Source: Candidatus Methylomirabilota bacterium
GTDB lineage: Bacteria; Methylomirabilota; Methylomirabilia; Methylomirabilales; CSP1-5
Reading direction: 5' to 3'
Assembly: GCA_022615475.1 (NCBI GenBank)
Contig: JAKEGQ010000044.1
Span: forward strand, 1-5,308
DNA: 5,308 bases
A program made the translations under genes and the position numbers. The notes beneath the pieces were generated by a model. That model made no database searches, was not told the DNA's origin, and saw only the letters and a program-made list of their open reading frames with translations. How positions within the stretch are numbered: the stretch's first letter is position 1; every line of letters starts with the position of its first letter. Below are positions 1 through 5,284 of the stretch, in pieces.

Positions 1-1095
1 AAGGCCGAGGCCTATCTCAAGCAGACGGGGATCGGCGACACCAGCTACTTTGGGCCCGAGCTCGAGTTTTTCATCTTCGACGACATCCGGTTCGACCAGA
101 GCTACAACCACGGGTCCTACCATATCGACTCCGAGGAGGGTTTTTGGAACTCCGGCAAGGAGGGGACGCCGGAGCGGCCAAACCTGGGCTACAAGCCCCG
201 CTTCAAGCAGGGGTACTTCCCGGTGCCCCCCATGGACAAGCAGCAGGACATCCGGAGTGAGATGGTATTGGCCCTCGAAAGCGTGGGGGTGAAGTGCGAG
301 GTCCACCACCACGAGGTGGGGACCGCCGGGCAGGCAGAGATCGACATGCGCTTCAACACCCTGACCCGGATGGGGGATAACGTCATGTGGTACAAGTACT
401 GTACCAAGAACGTGGCAAAGAAGTGGGGCAAGACGGTAACCTTCATGCCCAAGCCGATCTTCATGGACAACGGCTCGGGGATGCACGTCCACCAGAGCCT
501 CTGGAAGAAGGGCAAGAACCTCTTCTTTGAACTCGGAGGCTACGGCGATATCTCCAAGACGGCCCTCCACTATATTGGGGGCCTCCTCAAGCACGCGGAG
601 GCCTTGTGTGCCTTGATCGCCCCGACCACCAACAGTTACCGACGGCTGGTGCCCGGCTACGAGGCGCCGATTAATCTCGTCTACAGCCAGCGGAACCGGA
701 GTGCGTGCGCCCGGATCCCCGTCTATAGCCGAAGCGAGAAGGCCAAGCGGGTCGAGTTCCGGACGCCGGATCCCTCCTGTAACCCGTACCTCTGCTTTGC
801 CGCGATGCTGATGGCGGGCCTGGACGGGATCCAGAACAAGATCGACCCGGGGAAGCCGATTGATAAAGACCTGTACGAGCTGGAGCCGGAGGAGGCAGCG
901 AAGGTCAAGCAGCTCCCGGGAAGCTTGGATCGGGTTCTGGACGCTTTGGAGGAGAATCATAAGTTCCTCTTGAAGGGGGACGTCTTCACCCCGGACCTGA
1001 TCGCGACCTGGATTGACTACAAGCGAAAGAACGAGGTTGATGCCATCCGGCTGCGGCCCCATCCCTGGGAGTTCGCGCTGTACTTTGACATCTAA
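1..1095 (+). CDS. glnA: Glutamine synthetase type I, 5'-truncated by the window edge
   Basis: Cytoplasmic enzyme that makes glutamine from glutamate, ammonia and ATP. The reading frame is open from base 1, giving 364 visible residues; type I enzymes have about 470, so roughly 105 N-terminal residues lie outside the window. Visible family signatures, numbered from the first visible codon, are FGPELEFF (metal-binding Glu20 and Glu22), HHHEVGTAGQAEI (Glu105 and Glu113, matching E. coli Glu212 and Glu220), NGSGMHVH (His162, matching His269), EFRTPDPS (Glu252 and Arg254, matching Glu357 and Arg359), and a standard C-terminus ending HPWEFALYFDI. Tyr292 in DLYELEPEE matches the adenylylated Tyr397, so the enzyme is probably of the GlnE-modified class, although glnE is not in view. 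No active-site residue looks missing. The next gene begins 61 bases downstream with no T-rich terminator between, so cotranscription is likely. Confidence 0.97.
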   Translation, partial: KAEAYLKQTGIGDTSYFGPELEFFIFDDIRFDQSYNHGSYHIDSEEGFWNSGKEGTPERPNLGYKPRFKQGYFPVPPMDKQQDIRSEMVLALESVGVKCEVHHHEVGTAGQAEIDMRFNTLTRMGDNVMWYKYCTKNVAKKWGKTVTFMPKPIFMDNGSGMHVHQSLWKKGKNLFFELGGYGDISKTALHYIGGLLKHAEALCALIAPTTNSYRRLVPGYEAPINLVYSQRNRSACARIPVYSRSEKAKRVEFRTPDPSCNPYLCFAAMLMAGLDGIQNKIDPGKPIDKDLYELEPEEAAKVKQLPGSLDRVLDALEENHKFLLKGDVFTPDLIATWIDYKRKNEVDAIRLRPHPWEFALYFDI

Positions 1096-1156
1096 ATGGA
1101 GGCCAGCCACGTTCGGGACCGAACCGCAGCCGCGTGAGAAACAGACGCGAAGGCCA

Positions 1157-1774
1157 ATGGGATCACGGCGGGTCCTCATCGTTGACGACAGTAGATCGGC
1201 CCGGGTCCTCCTACGGGATGCCCTCGGCGGCCTGGACTGCTCCGTGGTGTGTGAAGCCGCAGGGGCTCAGGAGGGATTGGATCTGACCCGATCCATCCAG
1301 CCAGACTTGATCTTCATGGCAGTGGGGCTGCCGGGAGCGGACGGCATCACCGCTGCCAGGCAGATCATGGAGGAGATGCCTACTCCCATCGTCATCCTCA
1401 CCAGCCACCGGGACTCGCAGACGATCCGGCGGGCCACCGAGGCAGGGGTGATGGCCTATCTCATCAAGCCAGTCCGGGAAGAGGTGCTGCGGCCGGCCAT
1501 CGAGTTGGCCATCGGGCGGTTTCGAGAATTCATAACCCTCCGCAAGGAGAATGCGAACCTCAAGAGGGCGCTCGAGGAGCGGAAGGTGATCGAGCGCGCC
1601 AAGGGGATCCTGATGGAGCGGGAAGGGCTGCCGGAAGGTGAGGCGTTCACCCGCATCCGCAAGGCCAGCATGAAGAGTCGCAGGCCCATGGTCGAGATCG
1701 CTAGAGCGCTCCTCACCGCCGAGGAGGTGTCGAGGGGAACGACGGACGAACCAGGACGTGGCCGCGCTTCCTGA
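1157..1774 (+). CDS. ANTAR-domain antitermination regulator (AmiR/NasT type) with degenerate receiver
   Basis: A 205-residue cytoplasmic RNA-binding regulator. Residues 5-120 form a CheY-like receiver: VLIVDD (Asp10, Asp11), LTS (Thr82) and LIKP (Lys104) are all present. The phosphoacceptor position, in the segment FMAVGLPGADG, is Ala55 rather than Asp, encoded by GCA at 1319-1321. Residues 125-145 form a probable coiled-coil linker. Residues 141-190 are a clear ANTAR domain, with ERAKGILMEREGL and later RKASM. ANTAR proteins bind paired hexaloop hairpins in nascent RNA and block terminator formation. The ATG at 1157 starts directly at the receiver. Its ribosome site (AAGG, 1150-1153) is weak and only 3 bases away, so coupling to glnA translation is plausible. 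The frame is open further upstream, but that extension (start at 1013) would overlap glnA in another frame and has no receiver homology. A matching RNA target lies at 2186-2228. The loss of the Asp resembles AmiR, which is controlled by protein contact. Confidence 0.93.
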   Translation: MGSRRVLIVDDSRSARVLLRDALGGLDCSVVCEAAGAQEGLDLTRSIQPDLIFMAVGLPGADGITAARQIMEEMPTPIVILTSHRDSQTIRRATEAGVMAYLIKPVREEVLRPAIELAIGRFREFITLRKENANLKRALEERKVIERAKGILMEREGLPEGEAFTRIRKASMKSRRPMVEIARALLTAEEVSRGTTDEPGRGRAS

Positions 1775-1800
1775 ACGCGGTGATAACCACGGGAAAGCGT

Positions 1801-1828
1801 CCTGGGAAGGCTGACACGGATTCCCGGG
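1801..1828 (+). other. Short stem-loop between the ANTAR gene and the small Cys-rich ORF
   Basis: CCTGGGAA (1801-1808) can pair with TTCCCGGG (1821-1828), giving 8 pairs including one G-U, around a 12-base loop. No T-run follows, so it does not look like an intrinsic terminator. It lies 26 bases after the ANTAR stop codon and just before the ribosome site of the next ORF. It may be an mRNA processing or stability element, or chance pairing in GC-rich DNA. Confidence 0.3.
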
Positions 1829-1847
1829 CGCGGTCAGGGAGGGACGT

Positions 1848-2039
1848 ATGGACCGCATCCAGCCAGCTCACCAGCCGACATCGATAGCCTGCACGACCTG
1901 TGAGACGCGATTCTGCGTCCTGTGCATGTCATTCTGTCCCCTCTGCGGAGCAGAAACACCGGACGCGCACAATCCCGGAATAGGAGGGAACGGGGTCTCT
2001 GCGGATGCCTATCGTGTAGGCATGCCCGATCGGAAATGA
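1848..2039 (+). CDS. Small cysteine-rich protein, putative zinc-ribbon fold
   Basis: A 63-residue ORF of unrecognised family. It starts at ATG 1848, preceded by a good ribosome site (GGGAGG, 1837-1842, 5 bases away), which is the main support that it is translated. Residues 15-33 hold three CxxC pairs: Cys15/Cys18, Cys23/Cys26 and Cys30/Cys33, the last in the form CPLCG, typical of zinc-ribbon knuckles. The C-terminal 30 residues are Gly/Asn/Asp-rich and probably disordered. There is no signal peptide or membrane segment, so it should be cytoplasmic. A hand count gives about 40 of 63 codons ending in G or C, which seems less GC-biased than the flanking genes and could mean a young or fast-evolving gene. 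It lies between the ANTAR regulator and the regulated leader, so a regulatory role is possible but is only inference from position. It could also be a spurious ORF. Confidence 0.55.
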   Translation: MDRIQPAHQPTSIACTTCETRFCVLCMSFCPLCGAETPDAHNPGIGGNGVSADAYRVGMPDRK

Positions 2040-2069
2040 GGAAGCATTGAGCAGAACGGAGAGATCGCT

Positions 2070-2151
2070 GGGCGACGGGACCCGAGACCGGAATCCGCGC
2101 AAGGCGTTGAGATTTCAACACTTCAAGCTGCCGGGTCTCATGTAGTCGCCC
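2070..2151 (+). other. Long base-paired element upstream of the glnB leader
   Basis: GGGCGAC (2070-2076) pairs perfectly with GTCGCCC (2145-2151). Inside it, GAGACCGG (2084-2091) pairs with CCGGGTCTC (2131-2139) with one bulged G. Within that, GTTGA (2106-2110) can close on TCAAC (2115-2119). The result is a nested cruciform-like or RNA fold of about 82 bases in a region without a credible ORF. It ends where the candidate -24 promoter element begins. It could be the 3' end of the upstream transcript, a small RNA, or a site for an activator. No T-run follows, and no paired NtrC-type half-sites were recognised. The function is unknown. Confidence 0.35.
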
Positions 2152-2168
2152 TTGGCACAATTCCTGAA
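2152..2168 (+). promoter_or_regulatory. Candidate sigma-54 (RpoN) promoter for the glnB-amtB leader
   Basis: TTGGCAC (2152-2158) is an exact -24 element. At the correct spacing the -12 element reads CTGAA (2164-2168) instead of TTGCA, so the normally conserved GC is GA. The position is attractive: transcription would begin near 2178, a few bases before the first ANTAR hairpin at 2186, so the leader would contain exactly the regulatory hairpins. Nitrogen genes are commonly RpoN-dependent. The poor -12 box keeps this tentative. I found no convincing sigma-70 promoter in the same stretch. Confidence 0.35.
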
Positions 2169-2185
2169 TCACGTTGCCCCGGGAT

Positions 2186-2228
2186 CTCCGGCGTAATGTG
2201 ACGACCGGAGGAGAGGCAAGGACGCCTC
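2186..2228 (+). promoter_or_regulatory. ANTAR-target RNA: two consecutive hexaloop hairpins in the glnB leader
   Basis: Hairpin 1: CTCCGG-CGT (2186-2194) pairs with ACG (2201-2203) and CCGGAG (2205-2210), nine pairs with one bulged A at 2204, closing the six-base loop AATGTG (2195-2200). Two bases later comes hairpin 2: GAGGC (2213-2217) pairs with GCCTC (2224-2228) around the six-base loop AAGGAC (2218-2223). Both loops have A at position 1 and G at position 4, the recognition pattern known for EutV- and NasR-type ANTAR proteins. The loop and right arm of hairpin 2 are part of the left arm of the terminator at 2218-2256, so hairpin 2 and the terminator cannot form together. This is the standard ANTAR antitermination layout. 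The likely ligand is the ANTAR protein encoded at 1157-1774. Confidence 0.88.
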
Positions 2229-2256
2229 ACGAGAGGTGAGGCGTCCTTTCTTTTTT
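2218..2256 (+). terminator. Intrinsic terminator in the glnB leader (attenuator)
   Basis: A perfect 13-bp stem, left arm 2218-2230 and right arm 2236-2248, encloses a five-base loop (GAGAG, 2231-2235). A T-rich run with one C (about 2247-2256) follows. It ends only 21 bases before the glnB start codon, so it would terminate transcripts entering from upstream, whether from the local leader promoter or by read-through from glnA. Its left arm overlaps the second ANTAR hairpin, making it a regulated attenuator rather than a plain end-of-gene terminator. Confidence 0.92.
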
Positions 2257-2263
2257 CGACGAA

Positions 2264-2272
2264 GGGAGGTGG
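2264..2272 (+). promoter_or_regulatory. Ribosome binding site that fixes the glnB start at GTG 2278
   Basis: GGGAGGTGG is a strong Shine-Dalgarno sequence, with its GGAGGT core at 2265-2270 placed 7 bases before GTG 2278. It selects this GTG over the in-frame GTG at 2236. The latter lies inside the terminator stem, has no separate ribosome site and would add 14 residues absent from PII proteins. Confidence 0.85.
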
Positions 2273-2277
2273 AGCCC

Positions 2278-2616
2278 GTGAAAAAGATCGAATTCATCAT
2301 CCGACCGCACAAACTCGACGATGTGAAAGACGCACTGACCAAGATGGGGATTCAGGGGATGACCGTGACGGAGGTCCGGGGATTCGGACGACAGCGCGGC
2401 CGGACAGAGCTGTACCGGGGGAGCGAGTATACCATCAGCTTCCTCCCGAAGGTCAAGATTGAGGTTCTCCTGTCAGACAAGATGGCGGACGAGGCGATCA
2501 AGGTGGCCATGGAGGCGGCCCGCACCGGAAAGATCGGCGATGGCAAGATCGCCGTGTACGACTTGAAGGAGGTGCTCCGCATCCGCACCGGGGAGGCCGG
2601 TGAGGCTGCCCTGTAG
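2278..2616 (+). CDS. glnB: PII nitrogen-regulatory signal protein (GlnB/GlnK family)
   Basis: A 112-residue protein, the exact usual PII length when started at GTG 2278. PII trimers in the cytoplasm sense ATP/ADP and 2-oxoglutarate and control glutamine synthetase modification and the ammonium channel. Visible features are the N-terminal strand KKIEFIIRPHKLDDV, the T-loop with YRGSEY (residues 46-51), where Tyr51 is the uridylylated residue, FLPKVKIEVL after the T-loop, and the B-loop signature TGKIGDGKI (residues 83-91) that contacts nucleotide. No key residue is missing. Because amtB follows 85 bases downstream in the same direction, the protein works as GlnK by context; sequence alone does not separate GlnB from GlnK. 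Expression is predicted to depend on read-through of the leader terminator just upstream. Confidence 0.96.
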   Translation: MKKIEFIIRPHKLDDVKDALTKMGIQGMTVTEVRGFGRQRGRTELYRGSEYTISFLPKVKIEVLLSDKMADEAIKVAMEAARTGKIGDGKIAVYDLKEVLRIRTGEAGEAAL

Positions 2617-2618
2617 CA

Positions 2619-2681
2619 GTCTGTGAGGCCCCTCGGCCTCCGGCGAAGCGCCGCGGGACCGAGGCGTCGACCTGATCAGAC
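2619..2681 (+). other. Branched stem-loop region between glnB and amtB
   Basis: In the 85-base gap, GTCTG (2619-2623) can pair with CAGAC (2677-2681), CCTCGG (2631-2636) with CCGAGG (2659-2664), and CGGCG (2641-2645) with CGCCG (2649-2653) over a three-base loop. No T-run follows, so full termination is unlikely. The loops do not fit the ANTAR A1/G4 hexaloop rule. It may protect or separate the glnB message, giving more PII than channel protein; this is inference. The amtB ribosome site begins 8 bases after the structure. Confidence 0.4.
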
Positions 2682-2701
2682 ACAAGAGAGGAGGAGATCA
2701 A

Positions 2702-4210
2702 ATGCGCAGGCGACTTCCAACAATGTGGATGTTGGTCGCTCTTGTCCTGGGAGGGGCATTTCTCCCGGGACTGCTTTGGGCTGGCGAGGCGGCAAAGGCG
2801 CCGGAACTAGTCCCCTTCACCCAGGAGCTGGCCGACAAACTGACCGATTCGAAGGTGGCCATGGACACCATGTGGACGCTTCTCACGGCGTTTCTGGTCT
2901 TCTTCATGAACCTGGGCTTTGCGATGGTGGAGTCCGGGTTTTGTCGAGCCAAGAACACCGTGGCGGTCCTGGCCAAGAACTTCGTCGTGTTTTGCGCCGC
3001 TTCCTTGGCCTTCCTGGTTCTGGGCTTCGGGCTCATGTTTGCCGACGGCAACTCCTTCTTTGGGACTCAGGGGTTGTTCTTCCTGACCGGCCTCGATAAC
3101 AGCCCGGCCACCGGGGATGCCTATCAAGGGGTGTACGGCGCCCTCAATTGGACGGGGACGCCCCTCTGGGCCAAGTTCTTCTTCCAACTCGTCTTTGCCG
3201 GGACCGCCGCCACGATCGTCTCGGGCGCGGTAGCTGAGCGGATCAAGTTCGGTTCCTTCTACATCTTCTCCTTCCTCATGGTCGCGGTCATCTACCCGAT
3301 CATCGGCCACTGGATCTGGGGGGGAGGATGGCTGGCGAAGCTGGGCATGTTCGACTTCGCCGGCTCAACCGTGGTCCACTCGGTCGGGGGCTGGGCTGCA
3401 CTGGCCGGAGCCATCATGCTGGGGGCTCGAATCGGGAAGTATGGGAAGGATGGGAAGATCAACCCGATCCCGGGGCACAGCATCACTTCCGCCACCCTCG
3501 GGGTCTTCGTCCTCTGGTTCGGCTGGTTCGGGTTCAACCCGGGGAGCACCATGGCCGCGGACTGGAATGCTATCGCGCGGATCGCCACGACAACGAACAC
3601 GGCCGCAGCGGCTGCGGCAGTCAGCGCCTCCATCGCGGCCTGGCTGCTGCTCAAGAAGCCTGACCTCACCATGATCCTCAACGGCTCCCTGGCAGGTCTC
3701 GTGGCCATTACCGCGCCGTGCGCCTTCGTCAGCGTCGCAGACTCGCTGATTATTGGCCTCGGTGCCGGCGTCTTGGTTGTCCTCTCGGTCCTTTTCTTTG
3801 ACCGAGCCAGAGTGGATGATCCGGTGGGGGCCATCTCGGTCCACCTCATGTGCGGGGTTTTCGGGACCTTGATGCTCGGCCTGCTCGCCCAAGACCAGTT
3901 CATGCCCAACACCACCGGCAACGGGCTCCTCTACGGGGGCGGGTGGAAGCTCTTCACCGCCCAACTCATCGGTGTGGCGGCCGTGGGGGTCTTTACCTTT
4001 GGCATCAGCCTGCTTTTCTGGGGGATTCTCAAGGCGACGGTCGGACTCCGAGTGAGCCCCGAGGAAGAGCTGGAGGGGCTCGACCTTGGCGAACACGGCA
4101 TCAGCGCCTACCCCGACTTTCAGACTCCTCTGGTGGAGCACGTTCCGGCGGGTGCAGGCGGGATGGCGCGCCAGAGAGCGATGGCCCCCGCCCGAGAGGG
4201 GAGCCGATAG
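2702..4210 (+). CDS. amtB: Ammonium channel/transporter AmtB
   Basis: A 502-residue inner-membrane channel of the Amt/Mep/Rh family that admits ammonium and is closed by PII. Residues 1-27 form a signal peptide, as in E. coli AmtB, followed by about eleven hydrophobic segments. Pore residues are conserved, matched to E. coli: Phe165 (Phe107), Trp206 in WGGG (Trp148), Asp218 and His226 in DFAGSTVVH (Asp160, His168), Phe278 and Ser282 in GFNPGS (Phe215, Ser219), and His381 (His318). The twin-His pore is therefore intact. The cytoplasmic tail GLRVSPEEELEGLDLGEHG (449-467) is the GlnK-contact segment; a further 30 or so residues, Ala/Gly/Arg-rich, extend beyond it. ATG 2702 is preceded by AGGAGG (2689-2694) at 7 bases. 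Together with glnB it forms the classical glnK-amtB pair. Confidence 0.97.
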   Translation: MRRRLPTMWMLVALVLGGAFLPGLLWAGEAAKAPELVPFTQELADKLTDSKVAMDTMWTLLTAFLVFFMNLGFAMVESGFCRAKNTVAVLAKNFVVFCAASLAFLVLGFGLMFADGNSFFGTQGLFFLTGLDNSPATGDAYQGVYGALNWTGTPLWAKFFFQLVFAGTAATIVSGAVAERIKFGSFYIFSFLMVAVIYPIIGHWIWGGGWLAKLGMFDFAGSTVVHSVGGWAALAGAIMLGARIGKYGKDGKINPIPGHSITSATLGVFVLWFGWFGFNPGSTMAADWNAIARIATTTNTAAAAAAVSASIAAWLLLKKPDLTMILNGSLAGLVAITAPCAFVSVADSLIIGLGAGVLVVLSVLFFDRARVDDPVGAISVHLMCGVFGTLMLGLLAQDQFMPNTTGNGLLYGGGWKLFTAQLIGVAAVGVFTFGISLLFWGILKATVGLRVSPEEELEGLDLGEHGISAYPDFQTPLVEHVPAGAGGMARQRAMAPAREGSR

Positions 4211-4275
4211 TTGGCATCCGGGACGGAGAGGAAAGTGGGGCGCGAGGACAACCTGTACACATAAGGAGACAGGAC

Positions 4276-5169
4276 ATGTCGCGAAAAAAGTGGAGAGGCA
4301 TGGCTATCCTGGTCAGCAGTCTCGCCTTGGCCGGGTTATTCCTCCACACCGCAGCAGCCCAGGCCGCCGAAGAAGAAAAGGGCCCGAACAAGGGCAATGT
4401 CTCGGTCGGCGTGGGGGTCGAGTTCCCCACCGCCTACTTCTTCCGCGGCATCCTCCAGGAGGACGACGGCTTCATCGCCCAACCCTTCTTGGAGACGAAC
4501 ATTAAGGTGTATGAGGGGGACGCGCCACTCAACAGCGTGAGTGCGAAGCTGGGCATCTGGAACAGCTTTCAGTCGGAATCGCCCGGGGTCCCAAGCGATC
4601 CAACATCGTGGTACGAGGCCGATCTATACGGTGGACTGACGTTCGGGCTGTTCGACAACTTTCAACTCGGGGTCATCTACACTGCCTACATCAGTCCGAA
4701 CAATTCGTTCGGGACCGTTCAGGAAATCGCGTTCAAGATCGGTTATGACGATAGCAAACTGCTCGGGCCTTTCGCCTTGTCGCCGAGCATCCTGATCGCC
4801 GTCGAGCTCGATGGCCAGGCGGACGCCGGTTTGACCCCCGACGAAGGCGTGTACCTACAGCTCGGCATCCAGCCGGGATTCAAGCTCTTCGAAGACGCGA
4901 AATACCCGGTCAGCGTGACATTTCCGATGACCCTGGGCCTGGGTTTCGACGATTACTATGAGTTCAACACGGGCAACAACAGCACCTTCGGCTACTTCGA
5001 CCTTGGCCTGATCGCGAGCGTGCCGTTGGCCTTTATCCCTGCCGCCTACGGGACGTGGGAGGTCCACGCCGGGGTCCACTTCTTCTTCCTCGGGGACAAC
5101 CTCGAGACGGTGAATGGTGGCGACAGCTTTCAGGCCGTCGGCACCTTCGGCCTCAGCATGGTGTACTGA
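4276..5169 (+). CDS. Putative outer-membrane beta-barrel protein, TorF/Gcw_chp-like
   Basis: A 297-residue exported protein. The start is ATG 4276 with AAGGAG (4263-4268) 7 bases upstream; the frame is open further upstream but that part overlaps amtB and lacks a signal peptide. Residues 1-30 are a signal peptide: a basic start, a hydrophobic core and AQA before the predicted cut. The mature part alternates aromatic and polar residues in many short strands and ends in LSMVY, an aromatic C-terminus of the kind recognised by the barrel-assembly machinery. AYFFRGILQEDD (53-64) and LGIWNSF (92-98) resemble the YxFRGxxQ and GxWxS signatures of the TorF/Gcw_chp putative porins. The gene lies 65 bases after amtB with no terminator between, suggesting one operon and perhaps outer-membrane passage of a nitrogen compound. 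The substrate is unknown, and the family call is from memory of motifs only. Confidence 0.75.
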   Translation: MSRKKWRGMAILVSSLALAGLFLHTAAAQAAEEEKGPNKGNVSVGVGVEFPTAYFFRGILQEDDGFIAQPFLETNIKVYEGDAPLNSVSAKLGIWNSFQSESPGVPSDPTSWYEADLYGGLTFGLFDNFQLGVIYTAYISPNNSFGTVQEIAFKIGYDDSKLLGPFALSPSILIAVELDGQADAGLTPDEGVYLQLGIQPGFKLFEDAKYPVSVTFPMTLGLGFDDYYEFNTGNNSTFGYFDLGLIASVPLAFIPAAYGTWEVHAGVHFFFLGDNLETVNGGDSFQAVGTFGLSMVY

Positions 5170-5177
5170 CACAACCC

Positions 5178-5256
5178 AGCAATCAGCAGTCAGCTGTTCG
5201 CTGTCAGCACGAGATAGGAGGATTCCCTGCTGGCGGCGGACAGCTGATTGCTTTTT
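5178..5256 (+). terminator. Possible operon-end terminator formed within the repeat cluster
   Basis: AGCAATCAGC (5178-5187) is a perfect 10-base complement of GCTGATTGCT (5243-5252), which runs into a T-run (5252-5256). The loop is long (55 bases) and holds other partly paired sequence, so this is not a compact classical terminator. It begins 9 bases after the barrel-protein stop codon and is the only candidate for ending the glnB-amtB transcript in the window. Confidence 0.45.
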
Positions 5257-5284
5257 ATGGGTGCTGACGGCTGATCGCTGACAG
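5178..5284. repeat. Inverted-repeat cluster of GCTGA/TCAGC units (REP- or MITE-like)
   Basis: The left arm (5187-5210) is an imperfect inverted copy of the right arm (5261-5284), with a perfect 8-bp core GTCAGCAC/GTGCTGAC (5203-5210 and 5261-5268). A third, middle copy (5239-5252) is inverted to 5178-5187. Variants of TCAGC or GCTGA recur at least six times within about 100 bases. Such arrays of similar GCTGA-type words often occur as dispersed intergenic repeats in GC-rich genomes. Bases 5170-5308 contain no ORF I would support. Whether this is a mobile or dispersed repeat cannot be decided from one copy. Confidence 0.6.

Noticed and set aside
1111..1124. GTTCGG/CCGAAC hairpin just after glnA as a terminator.
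   Set aside because: Only five usable pairs with a four-base loop and no T-run; too weak to end transcription.
1013..1156. N-terminal extension of the ANTAR regulator overlapping the end of glnA.
   Set aside because: The 48 added residues are an out-of-frame reading of glnA and its 3' flank; the receiver domain begins right after ATG 1157.
1211..1858. Long reverse-strand ORF opposite the ANTAR gene.
   Set aside because: It is an antisense shadow in GC-rich coding DNA, with no recognisable domain, while the forward frame has clear receiver and ANTAR motifs.
1834..2172. Reverse-strand ORF of 112 residues across the leader region.
   Set aside because: Its low-complexity Arg/Ser/Cys-rich translation has no recognisable domain, and it runs across the structured regulatory region and the small forward ORF, which has a ribosome site.
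2236..2277. Upstream in-frame GTG at 2236 as the glnB start, adding 14 residues.
   Set aside because: It lies inside the terminator right arm, lacks a ribosome site, and the extra residues are not part of PII proteins. GTG 2278 has a strong ribosome site and gives the standard 112 residues.
4211..4228. TTGGCAT after amtB as a second sigma-54 promoter for the barrel gene.
   Set aside because: At the required spacing the -12 position reads ACGG-like sequence with no match to TTGC.
3850..4275. N-terminal extension of the barrel protein into amtB.
   Set aside because: This part is another-frame reading of amtB. ATG 4276 has a ribosome site and begins a normal signal peptide.
5055..5267. Small forward ORF at the 3' end of the barrel gene.
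   Set aside because: It is mostly an out-of-frame reading of the barrel gene that runs into the repeat cluster, with no ribosome site.
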